A stretch of 64,000 nucleotides of DNA from Gemmatimonadota bacterium (GTDB lineage: Bacteria > Gemmatimonadota > Gemmatimonadetes > Gemmatimonadales > Gemmatimonadaceae). Positions within the stretch are counted from its first letter, which is position 1; each line of letters opens with the position of its first letter. Under the pieces are notes generated by a model that saw only the letters and a list, made by a program, of their open reading frames with translations, was not told the origin of the DNA and did no database searches. The stretch spans positions 1 to 64,000 of the forward strand of contig JAHFCU010000005.1 in the NCBI GenBank assembly GCA_023249305.1, written 5' to 3'. A program made the position numbers and the translations under genes. Of this stretch, positions 36,712 to 45,737 are shown in pieces.

Positions 36712-37297
36712 AGTCGAACTGAAGGCCGTCGCCGCGGATCCCGCGACGCTGCGCGGGCGGCTGCTCGCGGCCGGTGCGCGCGAACTGTTCCGCGGCACGC
36801 TGTCGGACTGCCGCTACGACCTGCCGTCGCGCGACCTTCTCGCCAAGGACCACGTGCTGCGCCTGCGCGTGTCGGAGGACGCAGCCGGACGGCACGCGGT
36901 GCTCGACTGGAAGGGACCGACGGGCTACGACACGGGCTACAAGGTGCGCGACGAAATCTCGACGCCGTGCGGCGACGGCGCCGCGATGGCCGACATTCTC
37001 GAACGCATGGGCTACGTGGTGATCCGCGAGATTGACCGCGACATCGAGACGTACGAGGTGGCGGGGGCATCGCTGCGCATCGAACGTTATCCGCGCATGG
37101 ATGTGCTCGTGGAGGTGGAAGGGGCGCCCGAGGCGATCGAGGCGGCCATCACGCTCGCCGGCCTCTCGCGCAGCGACTTCTCGAGCGAGCGACTACCCGA
37201 GTTCATCCTCCGCTATGAAGCGCGAATGGGCGAGCGCGCCGCCATCTGCCGGAGCGAACTGGCGGGCGAGTATCGCTACAGCACCTTTGACGCGTGA
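36704..37297 (+). CDS. CYTH-domain protein (class IV adenylate cyclase / triphosphatase type)
   Basis: This 197-residue protein opens with the CYTH signature ExExK (REVELKA). Alternating charged strands follow: RLRVSED, HAVLDWKGP, RDEIST, REIDRDIETYEV and EVEGAPEAI, as in the triphosphate tunnel fold. Such proteins bind or cleave triphosphates or polyphosphate, and some are class IV (CyaB-like) adenylate cyclases. ATG 36704 overlaps the HAD gene by 8 bases. A CHAD-domain gene, the usual partner domain of CYTH, is about 7 kb downstream. Confidence 0.85.
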   Translation: MREVELKAVAADPATLRGRLLAAGARELFRGTLSDCRYDLPSRDLLAKDHVLRLRVSEDAAGRHAVLDWKGPTGYDTGYKVRDEISTPCGDGAAMADILERMGYVVIREIDRDIETYEVAGASLRIERYPRMDVLVEVEGAPEAIEAAITLAGLSRSDFSSERLPEFILRYEARMGERAAICRSELAGEYRYSTFDA

Positions 37298-37301
37298 CGC
37301 C

Positions 37302-39956
37302 GTGAGCGACAGCGCCCCCGACTACGTGCTCCCTGAGCTCACGCGATCTCTGCGCGCGCTTGGCGCCGCGCGCTGGCTACGCGACGCCGACCACGCGCGC
37401 TTCTTCACACCATTGCTGACGGCGCGCCGCAGCGCGGCGCGCGTGCGCACCGCTGAGGGACAGGTGGCCGCGTTCCAGGCCGACAGACTGCGGCGCGCGC
37501 TGGCCGACGCGGTGGACCAGATGGCGGCGGGCCGCCACCCGCGGTCAGCGCCTGACCGCCGCGCGTTCGTCGCGCGCATCACCGATGCGGGCGCTGGCGT
37601 GTGGCAGTCGCTCGACACGCTCGAGCAGCGCGGCGAGGCGCTGACCGCGGCGGGAACGGACGCGCGCGCCGGCGCGTGGAACGCGTGGCTGGCCGCACTG
37701 CAACAGCTCTTCCTCGCCGCCGACGCCTGGTGGATGGCGATCGTGGAGCAGCGCGACGGCTCGCGACCGCGCGGCACTGGCACACCGCGCGCGCTCGGCG
37801 CCGCACTGCTGCTGGCCCTCGCGCCCGCCGGGCTTCGGGCGCAGCAACATCTCACGTATCGCGTCACGGGCGCGCCGACGGAGGCGTTGCGCGCTGCGGG
37901 TTTCGATGTCGTCGGCATCGAAGGCACTGCATCTCTTGTCGTCGCCGAGCCCGTGGAGTTGGCGCGGCTGCAGGCAACCGGCGCGCTGGCGCAACTCGTC
38001 ACGGCTCCACGCACCGACCAACGCCGCCTGATGCAGCTGCGCGCGGTCGCGACGTCCACCACGGTGTATCGGTCGTATGACGACCCGCGGCGCGGCATCC
38101 GCGCGTGGGTTGATTCGCTGGCGGCATCGAATACGCGCGTCAGCGTGGACACCGTGGGGCGAACGTTCGAGGATCGCCCCATTCTCGCCGTGAAGATCGG
38201 GCCGCGAGGCGATTCACCGGCGCGCCCTAATGTGCTCTTCATCGCGACGCACCATGCCCGCGAGTGGGCGGCAACGGAGATGGCGCTACGCCTCATCCGA
38301 CGGTTGGCGACAGCGACCGACGCGCGCACCGACTCACTCGTGAACCAGCGCGACATCTGGATCGTGCCGGTCGTGAACCCCGACGGCTACGAGTTCACGT
38401 TCACGACCGACCGGCTGTGGCGTAAGAACCGCCGGCCGATGGCGGGCGGTGCGATCGGCGTTGACCTCAATCGCAACCACAGCACCAACTGGGGCCTCGA
38501 CAATCTCGGCTCGTCGCCGGATCCGCCGGCGGAGATCTATCGCGGGCCGTCGCCGGCGTCCGAGCCAGAAGTGAGCGCGCTGCAGGCATGGCACGCGCTG
38601 CACCCGCCGGTCATCTCGGTGTCCTACCACTCGTACGCGGGCCTGCTGCTCATTCCACCGGGTGCGCGCAGTGGGATTCTACCAGGGGACCTCGACGTGT
38701 ATCGCGTGCTCGCCGGCACCAACGCGCGTCCGGCCGTCCGTGACCATTTGCCGGGTTCGATGCGCACCTTTTACTCGCCGTCGCCGGCGTGGATGTTGTA
38801 TCCGACGAACGGTGAGTACACCGACTGGGCGAGCGCCACCTTCGGAACGATCAGCATCAGCCCTGAAGTTTCGAGCGGCTACGGTCCCAGCGGTTACTAC
38901 GGCTTCGAGTTCCCAGACGACGAGACGCTGCTGCAGCAGTTGTTCACCGACAACCTGCCCTTTGCGCTCGATGCGATCGAGATGGCGCGAACCCCGAGTG
39001 CGTATTTGAGTCCCTCGACGGGGCTGCGCGCCGAGCGCTGGGTGTTGGAGAGCGGGACGCAGCCGCTGCGCGTGCGCGCTCCGGCGTCAGCGGTCGCGAG
39101 CGCGACGCTCACCGCGGCGGGACAGCCGGTGAGCATTGGCGTTGACTCGGTGGCCGGCGGCCTGTACGCGCGCCGGCTCATCGCTCAGGGCTCGGCCGCC
39201 GCCCGGCCGGCGACGATCGTCGCGTCATCCGGTACGGAGCGCGTGACGTGGACGCTGCTCGCCGCCGCGGGCGCGGAGAGTGGGGACACAACGTGGAAGC
39301 TTACGGGCTTCACCACCGACACGTCGCAGCGCTTCATCGGGCGTGCCGCCTACCGGAGCAACGGCAGCAGCGAGATGCGCTCGTCGCTGTTCGCGGTGCC
39401 CTACTACGCGGACACGGTGAGTCTCACCTTCTGGACGACGCACTCCGGCGACGGCTTCTCGGAGATTCCGTATGGCCTGGTTCGCGTCTCGACCGACAGC
39501 GGACGCACGTGGTCCGTCGTCGCGCGGCTCCAGGGAGCGGGAACCGCGTGGTATCCTCAGGATGTGCGCGTAGGCGGCCTGCGCGGCACGCAGGTGATGC
39601 TGTCGTTCCAGTCGCTGAACATGCCGTGGTGGCTTGATGAGGTGGCGGTGTTCGCCAACGGCGCGCCGTCGGCGACGAACAGCAGCGGCGCCGCAGCGCG
39701 GATGCTGCCGTCGGCGAACCCGGTGCGCGGCAACACCGTCACGTTCACGTGGCCGTTCGCGGGCAAGAGCGGACGCCTCATCGTATATGATCTCACCGGT
39801 CGTGCGGTATGGAGCCATGACATCGCGAGCACGGCGGACGACGTGACCTGGGACCTGACTCAACGTCAGGTGCCGAATGGCGCATATCTGGTGCTTGCCC
39901 AAAGCGGGGGCGCGCATGCACGGTTGAGGCTGTTCGTCGCGCGGGAGGCGCCGTGA
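37302..39956 (+). CDS. M14 zinc carboxypeptidase with N-terminal helical domain
   Basis: The open frame from GTG 37302 encodes 884 residues. Residues 1-140 are helical, Ala/Arg-rich and without a signal. At about 155-180 comes a typical signal peptide, GAALLLALAPAGLRAQQ, with an in-frame ATG at 37734 just ahead of it. The M14 domain follows: zinc ligands HHAREWAATE (HxxE) and VSYHSY, catalytic Glu in ISISPEVSSG, substrate Arg in LNRNHSTNW. A beta-rich region and a FlgD/T9SS-like C-terminal domain (ANPVRGNTVTF, YDLTGRAVW) complete it. Either one fused protein is made, or translation of the secreted enzyme starts at 37734 and the first 144 codons belong to a second gene that lost its stop. Confidence 0.82.
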   Translation: MSDSAPDYVLPELTRSLRALGAARWLRDADHARFFTPLLTARRSAARVRTAEGQVAAFQADRLRRALADAVDQMAAGRHPRSAPDRRAFVARITDAGAGVWQSLDTLEQRGEALTAAGTDARAGAWNAWLAALQQLFLAADAWWMAIVEQRDGSRPRGTGTPRALGAALLLALAPAGLRAQQHLTYRVTGAPTEALRAAGFDVVGIEGTASLVVAEPVELARLQATGALAQLVTAPRTDQRRLMQLRAVATSTTVYRSYDDPRRGIRAWVDSLAASNTRVSVDTVGRTFEDRPILAVKIGPRGDSPARPNVLFIATHHAREWAATEMALRLIRRLATATDARTDSLVNQRDIWIVPVVNPDGYEFTFTTDRLWRKNRRPMAGGAIGVDLNRNHSTNWGLDNLGSSPDPPAEIYRGPSPASEPEVSALQAWHALHPPVISVSYHSYAGLLLIPPGARSGILPGDLDVYRVLAGTNARPAVRDHLPGSMRTFYSPSPAWMLYPTNGEYTDWASATFGTISISPEVSSGYGPSGYYGFEFPDDETLLQQLFTDNLPFALDAIEMARTPSAYLSPSTGLRAERWVLESGTQPLRVRAPASAVASATLTAAGQPVSIGVDSVAGGLYARRLIAQGSAAARPATIVASSGTERVTWTLLAAAGAESGDTTWKLTGFTTDTSQRFIGRAAYRSNGSSEMRSSLFAVPYYADTVSLTFWTTHSGDGFSEIPYGLVRVSTDSGRTWSVVARLQGAGTAWYPQDVRVGGLRGTQVMLSFQSLNMPWWLDEVAVFANGAPSATNSSGAAARMLPSANPVRGNTVTFTWPFAGKSGRLIVYDLTGRAVWSHDIASTADDVTWDLTQRQVPNGAYLVLAQSGGAHARLRLFVAREAP

Positions 39957-40336
39957 TTGTCGGGGTGGGCTTCGACCTGGTCGACATCGAACGCGTGGAG
40001 CGCCTGCTGCACGGCAAGGGCGACCGCGCGCTTGCGCGCTTGTTCATGGATCGCGAAGTGGCCTACGCCACGGCCCGCGCGCGCCCGGCGATGCATCTCG
40101 CGGCGCGGCTCGCCGCGAAGGAAGCGGCATTCAAGGCACTCGCCGGCAGCGAGAGCGCGCGGCTGATCGGGTGGAAGGACATCGAGGTGATCTCGCGGCC
40201 CGGACACGCCCCCGAACTCGTGCTTCACGGACGCGCGCAACAGCGCGCCGAAGTCCTTGGCGTGCGGCGCCACTGGCTGACGCTCTCGCACAGCGACACG
40301 ACGGCTGGCGCGGTGGTGGTGTTGGAAACGGACTAG
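39953..40336 (+). CDS. acpS: Holo-[acyl-carrier-protein] synthase
   Basis: This 127-residue enzyme transfers 4'-phosphopantetheine from CoA to ACP for fatty-acid synthesis. The motifs are VGVGFDLVDIERVE (Asp metal ligand) near the start and ARLAAKEAAFKAL (the KEA helix) in the middle, with LSHSDTTAGAVVV at the end. GTG start at 39953 overlapping the carboxypeptidase stop by 4 bases. Confidence 0.95.
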   Translation: MIVGVGFDLVDIERVERLLHGKGDRALARLFMDREVAYATARARPAMHLAARLAAKEAAFKALAGSESARLIGWKDIEVISRPGHAPELVLHGRAQQRAEVLGVRRHWLTLSHSDTTAGAVVVLETD

Positions 40337-40351
40337 CGCCGCCGCCGCGGG

Positions 40352-41197
40352 CTACGCCCGTGAGCGAGCGTAGATGCCCGGCTTGCCTTCGCCCACGTCG
40401 CGACGCATCTGCATCCACACCAGGCCGCCGACCGCGAAGCACAGCGCTATCGACTGCGCGAGTGTAAGCGGACCCATGAAACGGTCATCTTTGGCGCGGA
40501 AGAATTCCACGATGAACCGTTCGAGGCCGGCCATCACGCAGTAAAGGCCGAACAGCCATCCCTCGGCGTGCCGATGATCGCGCAGCTTCCACAAGATCCA
40601 GAAGATCGCCAGACCCATGGCGACCTCGTAGAGCTGCGTGGGGTGCACGGCGATCACCTCGAGCGGCGGCCGCCCCGCGAGCGTCTTCACCCCGAACTGC
40701 TCGACGAGGTTCTGCACGGTGGACGGCGGATAGCCGTTGGGGAACATCACCGCCCAGCGCGAGTCCCACGGACGGCCGTAGTCGTCACCGACGGCCCAGC
40801 AGCCCGTGCGGCCAATCGCATAGGCAGCCGCGAGCCCGGCGGCCGACACGTCGCTGATGCGCGAGAACGGCTGGTGCCGCCACCGAATCACGGCGGCCGA
40901 GGCGAGTATGCCGCCCACGAGCCCGCCCCAAAACACGAAACCCGCGGTGTGCAGCAGCGCATGCGGGTCACGGTACAGGATGGCGTAGTAGATCTTGGCG
41001 CCGAGCAATCCGCCGACCACGGCGCCGACGAGCACGTCGGCCAGGATTTCGCCGTCGTGTCCCCGCCGCACTAACTCCACCTGCGCCACGAACTGCGCCA
41101 TCAAGAACGCGAGCAGCATGGCGACGCCGAACCCGGTCAGCGTCAGCGGGCCGAGGTGCAGCTCGAAGGGGTAGACGACGATAGCGGCGGAGGTCAT
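40352..41197 (-). CDS. lgt: Prolipoprotein diacylglyceryl transferase
   Basis: This 281-residue, seven-helix inner-membrane enzyme attaches diacylglycerol to the lipobox Cys of prolipoproteins, needed for the several lipoproteins in this window. The Lgt signature is GRTGCWAVGDDYG; AVHPTQLYE carries the conserved His region, and GLERFIVEFFR is late. It is convergent with acpS with a 15-base gap. Confidence 0.94.
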   Translation of the reverse strand: MTSAAIVVYPFELHLGPLTLTGFGVAMLLAFLMAQFVAQVELVRRGHDGEILADVLVGAVVGGLLGAKIYYAILYRDPHALLHTAGFVFWGGLVGGILASAAVIRWRHQPFSRISDVSAAGLAAAYAIGRTGCWAVGDDYGRPWDSRWAVMFPNGYPPSTVQNLVEQFGVKTLAGRPPLEVIAVHPTQLYEVAMGLAIFWILWKLRDHRHAEGWLFGLYCVMAGLERFIVEFFRAKDDRFMGPLTLAQSIALCFAVGGLVWMQMRRDVGEGKPGIYARSRA

Positions 41198-41276
41198 GCG
41201 GGGAAGATACTCAGTGGCGACGTGTAGACGCGACGTTCAGGCTGCGGCTCGCCTTGGGGAGCGTGCGAGGACATGA

Positions 41277-42158
41277 TCAGCCGTCCGCCTGCGGCATCGC
41301 GCGCCCGACCACGATGGAGATGTTGTCGCTGCCGCCACCGTCGAGCGCGTCCTGCAGCAGCGCCTCGCAGACTTGTCGCGCCGACGTCATGGTGCGCAAA
41401 CGCTCGGCGATCTGCTCGTCGCTGACATGCTTGGTCAGCCCATCGCTGCAGAGCAGGTGCACATGGTTCCAGTCGTTCTCGATGGCGGTCACCACGGGCG
41501 ACGCCTCGGGCCCGCCGATGGCGCTCGAGAGCACGTGCCTCCAGCGCTCGTGCCCTGGATCCGACCGCCGGATGACGCCCGCGGAAATCAACTCCTCGGC
41601 AACCGTCTGGTCGCGCGAAACTTGATGCAGCGTGCCATGGCGCAGCGTGTAGAAGCGGCTGTCGCCGACTTGGAGGACATATGCTCGGGGCCAGACGCCA
41701 AGAAACGCGGTGAGCGTGGTCGCCATGCCCGCGCGATCATCCACAGCGCCGCGCTGGGTCAGCCTGGCGTGGACGCGCATTGCCCCTTCCTGGAGCACAT
41801 GCGTGAACTCCGCGTCGTCGTTGGGATCGGCCGAGTAGTAACAGTGCACCGAGCGCGTGAGGTAGGCGGCGATGCCGTCGAGCGCAAACCGGCTCGCTTC
41901 TTCGCCGCCCACGCTGCCACCGACACCATCGGCCACCATCGCGAGAAAGGCGAGACGGTCGGTGTCGCTCGCGCTGAGGGTTCCTGCCGGGATGCTCGTC
42001 TGATGAACGGTGAGCTGCTTGTACAGCGAAGCAATGAGAAAGTGATCCTGATTCTCCTTGCGCACCTTGCCCACATGCGTGACGCCGAAGACATCCAGTT
42101 CGGTGTCCCGCGGCTTGCGCGGGATGCCACCGGTTGGGCTTTCACGAATGGGCATCAT
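41277..42158 (-). CDS. PP2C-type protein phosphatase
   Basis: This 293-residue Ser/Thr phosphatase (PPM/PrpC class) has the metal-binding motifs GKVRKENQDHF, MVADGVGGSVGGEEAS, VGDSRFYTLR, LLCSDGLTKHV and GGSDNISIVV, all in order. It could oppose the Ser/Thr kinase at 16.7-17.8 kb. ATG 42158 (MMPIRE) is preceded by GGAG; the open frame extends further upstream without support. Confidence 0.93.
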   Translation of the reverse strand: MMPIRESPTGGIPRKPRDTELDVFGVTHVGKVRKENQDHFLIASLYKQLTVHQTSIPAGTLSASDTDRLAFLAMVADGVGGSVGGEEASRFALDGIAAYLTRSVHCYYSADPNDDAEFTHVLQEGAMRVHARLTQRGAVDDRAGMATTLTAFLGVWPRAYVLQVGDSRFYTLRHGTLHQVSRDQTVAEELISAGVIRRSDPGHERWRHVLSSAIGGPEASPVVTAIENDWNHVHLLCSDGLTKHVSDEQIAERLRTMTSARQVCEALLQDALDGGGSDNISIVVGRAMPQADG

Positions 42159-42274
42159 CGGGATCTCCGGGGGACGAGAGATTCGCTCACCGCCGGAAAA
42201 TACGACGAATACTCGGCGCAAGGCCAGCCAAGATTGGGCCGCTCGGTGCGGAGGGCCGCGCGCCGGATGCGAAG

Positions 42275-42814
42275 CTACGGCTGCGGCGGGGCGAGGATGC
42301 CCCAGAGGGCGACGTCCTCGGCGACGCCCCAGCGGTAGAAGTGTCGCCGCAGTGTGCCCTCGTGCTGCATGCCCGCCTTGGCCATGACGCGGCCGGAGGC
42401 CGGGTTGCGCGTCATGTGGTGCGCGTAGATCCGTTCAACTCCGACATGGCTGAAGCCCCACGCGATCATCGCACGCGCGGCCTCCGTGGCGTACCCGCGT
42501 CCCCAGAATGGAAGGCCGATCCAGTACCCAAGCTCCGCGCGGCGCTGCGCCAGCTCAATGCGCATCGAGATGGCGCCGATGAGCCCCGCTTCGGCCTCAG
42601 TGACGGCGAGCGTGGCGCTCTCGTGGCGCGTCCACGCGCCCTCGTGTGTGGCAATCCACGACACGGCTGCGCCATCTGGATACGGATGTGGAATGGACAG
42701 CGTCGTGTCGGCCACCTCGCGTGTGCCGGCAAGCCGCTGCACGGAGGTGGCGTCGCTGAGCTGGAACGGCCGGAGCACAAGCCGTGCGGTCGCGAGCGTC
42801 GGGAGCTTGCGCAT
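42275..42814 (-). CDS. GNAT acetyltransferase, RimJ-like
   Basis: This 179-residue protein matches the Acetyltransf_3 group: TARLVLRPFQLSDA at the start, ELGYWIGLPFWGRGYATEAARA with the acetyl-CoA loop, and RIYAHHMTRNPASGRVMAKAGM near the end. It probably acetylates a protein N-terminus or small amine. It overlaps the upstream gene by one base (TGATG). Confidence 0.9.
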   Translation of the reverse strand: MRKLPTLATARLVLRPFQLSDATSVQRLAGTREVADTTLSIPHPYPDGAAVSWIATHEGAWTRHESATLAVTEAEAGLIGAISMRIELAQRRAELGYWIGLPFWGRGYATEAARAMIAWGFSHVGVERIYAHHMTRNPASGRVMAKAGMQHEGTLRRHFYRWGVAEDVALWGILAPPQP

Positions 42815-43323
42815 CAGGGCTTGCTGGGCTCGTTCAGCGGGTCGAAGATGCGCACCGTGGTGACCATCCGCGCGCTGCGCGTTCCGTGCAAGTCCGTCGG
42901 GACGATGAACTGGAACGGACCTGCGGTCGGCGAAAGCGGCGCGCTATCTCGTTCGAACGCGACGTAGACGCGCGTGGGGCCGAGCTTGGGTTCGATCTCC
43001 GCCGCCGAGAAGACAGCAACATATCCGTCGCTGGCGAGGGCGACGACAATCCAACCGGCGTGGCCAAGCCGCAGCGAATCGATGGGCGAGGCGGCAGCAG
43101 CCATCACGTCGAGCAGCCGCACAGCGCGATAGCGCACTGTGGGCGCGCCGTGAATGGAGAGGCTGACGGTGTCGGTTGGGAGACGTTTGAGGACGTCGAG
43201 CGATAGCGTCACGGACGGACGTCCATCGCGATCAACGCGTAACGCCTTTTCTTGGGCTGAGAGCGTGGCGCCAGCCAGGAGGCACGCCGCAGCGGTGAGT
43301 AGTGAAAGTGGTGTGCGGAACAT
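42814..43323 (-). CDS. Secreted molybdopterin-oxidoreductase-fold protein, no Mo-ligand Cys
   Basis: This 169-residue protein has a signal peptide ending about LSAQ (residue 23). The rest resembles the short YedY/sulfite-oxidase-type fold seen in many small secreted proteins: LSLDVLKRLP, VRYRAVRLLDVMAAA, SDGYVAVFSAAEIEP and GPFQFIVPTDLHGTRSARMV. The only Cys is in the signal peptide, so molybdenum cannot be bound in the usual way. It may bind pterin or something else. It is followed at once by the GNAT gene. Confidence 0.65.
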   Translation of the reverse strand: MFRTPLSLLTAAACLLAGATLSAQEKALRVDRDGRPSVTLSLDVLKRLPTDTVSLSIHGAPTVRYRAVRLLDVMAAAASPIDSLRLGHAGWIVVALASDGYVAVFSAAEIEPKLGPTRVYVAFERDSAPLSPTAGPFQFIVPTDLHGTRSARMVTTVRIFDPLNEPSKP

Positions 43324-43378
43324 GGCGCGAAAGATGCTGCCTCTCACACCGCGATGAAAGCGCCTTCGCGGCGCGACG

Positions 43379-43600
43379 TTACTGGCCGAGCAGCAGCTGC
43401 GCGCGCTCGAGTTCAGGCGAGGGCACGAAGAGGGTGACACCGCCGGCGACCGGGCCGAGGAAGCCGGGCCCGAACATGCCGCCCTGCACGGCCTTCACGA
43501 GCACCGGTATTCCCTCTTCTTCGAGTTGCGCGCGGGCCATGTCGGCGTCGAACCCGTTTGGATAGTTGGCGAGCGGCACGAAGCGGGCTTCGTCGGACAT
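43379..43600 (-). CDS. DUF2007-type small protein
   Basis: This 73-residue protein opens FVPLANYPNGFDADMARAQLEEEGIPV, the DUF2007 (putative signal-transducing, PII-like fold) pattern, and ends ELERAQLLLGQ. It is soluble. GAGGAA before ATG 43600 is a good ribosome site. Its function is unknown; such domains may bind partner proteins or membranes. Confidence 0.8.
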   Translation of the reverse strand: MSDEARFVPLANYPNGFDADMARAQLEEEGIPVLVKAVQGGMFGPGFLGPVAGGVTLFVPSPELERAQLLLGQ

Positions 43601-43739
43601 CGAGGTTCCTCGGTTAGGACGCCGACTGAAAGATCGCGCACGGGCGCACGGGTTGAAAGCGTGCGCGCGAGTGGCGCGATTGCGTCACTCGCTGACCTCC
43701 ACTACGCTACGATCACCGCCCCCTGTTCGGGAGTCCCCC

Positions 43740-44642
43740 ATGTCCATTCGTCCCGTCAAGCGCATCGTCGAGTCCGTGCCCACCATCGAAGGCGCCGGCG
43801 TACGCCTGCGCCGCGCCTTCGGTTTCGGCGACACCAGTGACACCGATCCGTTCCTGCTGTTCGATGACTTTCGCGGCGACCGGCCGGCGGACTACCTCGC
43901 GGGCTTCCCATGGCACCCGCATCGCGGCATCGAGACGATCACCTACGTACTCGCCGGCGAAGTAGCTCACGGCGACAGCCTCGGCAACCACGGCACACTT
44001 GGCACCGGGGACGTGCAATGGATGACGGCAGGGCGGGGGATCCTACACCAGGAGATGCCAACTGGCGACACGCAGGGGCGCATGCACGGCTTCCAGTTGT
44101 GGGCCAACCTGCCCTCGGCAATGAAGATGACAGCGCCGAGGTATCAGGACGTGGGCGCGAAGGACATTCCATCGGTCACGGACGACGACGGCACGTCCGT
44201 GCGCGTGGTCTGCGGCGAGTTCTGGGGGAAGCGCGGGCCGGTGGACGGTATTGCGGCGGAGCCGCAGTACCTTGACGTGTGGGTACCGCCGGGAGTGCGA
44301 AAGGCACTCAAGGTGGACACTCATCGCAGTGCGTTCGCCTATGTCTTCGAGGGCGAGGGCAACTTCTGCGGCGCGTCCGCGCCCTTTGGCGTGCTCACCG
44401 AGAAGGACATTGACGAAAATGTCGCACGCGAGATGACGGGAAACCGCTCGCTCGTGCTCTTCGACGGTGGCGATGAAGTCGTCGTGCAGGCCGGCGAGCG
44501 CGGGATCCGTTTCCTGCTCGTGTCAGGCGCGCCGATCAAGGAACCTGTAGCCTGGTACGGGCCGATCGTGATGAACACGAAGCAAGAGCTTCAGGTCGCG
44601 CTGGAAGAACTGCGCGCCGGGACGTTTATCCGCGAACGCTGA
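43740..44642 (+). CDS. Pirin-family protein
   Basis: This 300-residue bicupin has FPWHPHRGIETITYVLAG with the metal-binding His pair, GDVQWMTAGRGILHQEMP with the third His and Glu, and an oligomerising C-terminal cupin. Pirins bind Fe and some act as quercetinases or redox sensors. ATG 43740 is chosen by homology. The 3' end overlaps the convergent CHAD gene by 17 bases. Confidence 0.92.
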   Translation: MSIRPVKRIVESVPTIEGAGVRLRRAFGFGDTSDTDPFLLFDDFRGDRPADYLAGFPWHPHRGIETITYVLAGEVAHGDSLGNHGTLGTGDVQWMTAGRGILHQEMPTGDTQGRMHGFQLWANLPSAMKMTAPRYQDVGAKDIPSVTDDDGTSVRVVCGEFWGKRGPVDGIAAEPQYLDVWVPPGVRKALKVDTHRSAFAYVFEGEGNFCGASAPFGVLTEKDIDENVAREMTGNRSLVLFDGGDEVVVQAGERGIRFLLVSGAPIKEPVAWYGPIVMNTKQELQVALEELRAGTFIRER

Positions 44643-45711
44643 GGCTCAAGGTGGCGCTCGTGGCGGTGTTAGTGGTGTTAGCGGCGGTGTTGACGCCGAA
44701 GTTGCTCTTGAGCATAGCGGCGGCCTTCGCCGCCGCTCGTCGCACCCGCCTCGCGCGTGGACGCTCGAGCCGCGCAGGCAGACGCTCGAGGACGCGCCAC
44801 GCCGCCGCGGCGGCAGGGGACGCGAGCAGGTCGAGCCCGCGGCGGAACGCGGCCAGCTCATGGCGCCGTACGGCCGCGCGCAGCGCGCGCAGGTCGCGGA
44901 GGGCAGGGCGTCCCGACGAGGGGCGCCTCCCACGGCGACGCGGTACGAGCAACGGCCCAAACCGCTCGGCGAACACATGCGCATCGTGCAGGTCGCCGAA
45001 CGCGTCCTGCAACAGGCGGAGGAATCGAAGCGTGCGCACCAGCGCCGGCGTCGGCAGGTCCACGGCTTCCACGAGATAGCGCAGCCGCTTGACTTTGATG
45101 CGCGCGCGATGGATCGCGGTCACCTGCGTTCGATGCTCGACGCGATCGAGCGCGCGGCGTGCCGCGCTGACATGGTGTGCGAGCACCGGCGCGAGGTGCG
45201 CGCCGAGCGTTTCGGTTGATTCGTCGGCCTTGGAGCTGTCGGCGGGCGCGAACGCGCCCGCGATCGCAGCCGAGAGAGCGGGCCACTGCTTCGCGGATCG
45301 CTCCTGCAGGTGCTTGCGCTCGGTCGCGTACGTGGCGAGGCGTTGGGCGGCGAGCCACTGCGCGGCGCGCGCGGCGGGCGCCGTGAACGGCTCGCCGGGA
45401 GCCGTCAGCCATTGCCATTCTACCTGCGCGTCGCGCGCGGCGCCCGCACACCGGGCGAACCGGCGCAGCGCCAAACGGTCGCGGCGCGGCAGATCCGCGT
45501 GCAGGAGGTCACCCGTGGCTCGAATCCAGCTGCGAAGCCGGCGCAGCGCCACGCGGAAGTCGTGCACTTCTTCGTTTCCGACGGTCGCGGCGGCGTCCGC
45601 TCGCTTGGTGACGAGAAATGGCGCGGCCTTGTCGATCGCCCGCTCAAGACGCAGCCGGGCGACGGCGCGCGCGGCTTCGCGCGCGGGCTGGGCGAGCAGC
45701 CCGCGCTCCAC
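44626..45711 (-). CDS. CHAD-domain protein
   Basis: This 361-residue, highly basic helical protein has the paired CHAD motifs with conserved His and basic residues: EEVHDFRVALRRLRSWIRA near residue 48 and IHRARIKVKRLRYLVEA near 200. CHAD domains bind polyphosphate and are linked to polyP granules. GTG start at 45711. It lies 26 bases after the S41 protease gene, so the two may share a transcript. Confidence 0.9.
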   Translation of the reverse strand: MERGLLAQPAREAARAVARLRLERAIDKAAPFLVTKRADAAATVGNEEVHDFRVALRRLRSWIRATGDLLHADLPRRDRLALRRFARCAGAARDAQVEWQWLTAPGEPFTAPAARAAQWLAAQRLATYATERKHLQERSAKQWPALSAAIAGAFAPADSSKADESTETLGAHLAPVLAHHVSAARRALDRVEHRTQVTAIHRARIKVKRLRYLVEAVDLPTPALVRTLRFLRLLQDAFGDLHDAHVFAERFGPLLVPRRRGRRPSSGRPALRDLRALRAAVRRHELAAFRRGLDLLASPAAAAAWRVLERLPARLERPRARRVRRAAAKAAAMLKSNFGVNTAANTTNTATSATLSLSVRG

Positions 45712-45737
45712 GGGCGCACGGCGTTGGGTGCGTCGCC

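Noticed and set aside
45511-45530. GGCTCGAATCC-like tRNA T-loop
   Set aside because: It lies inside the CHAD gene and no acceptor or anticodon stems can be formed around it.
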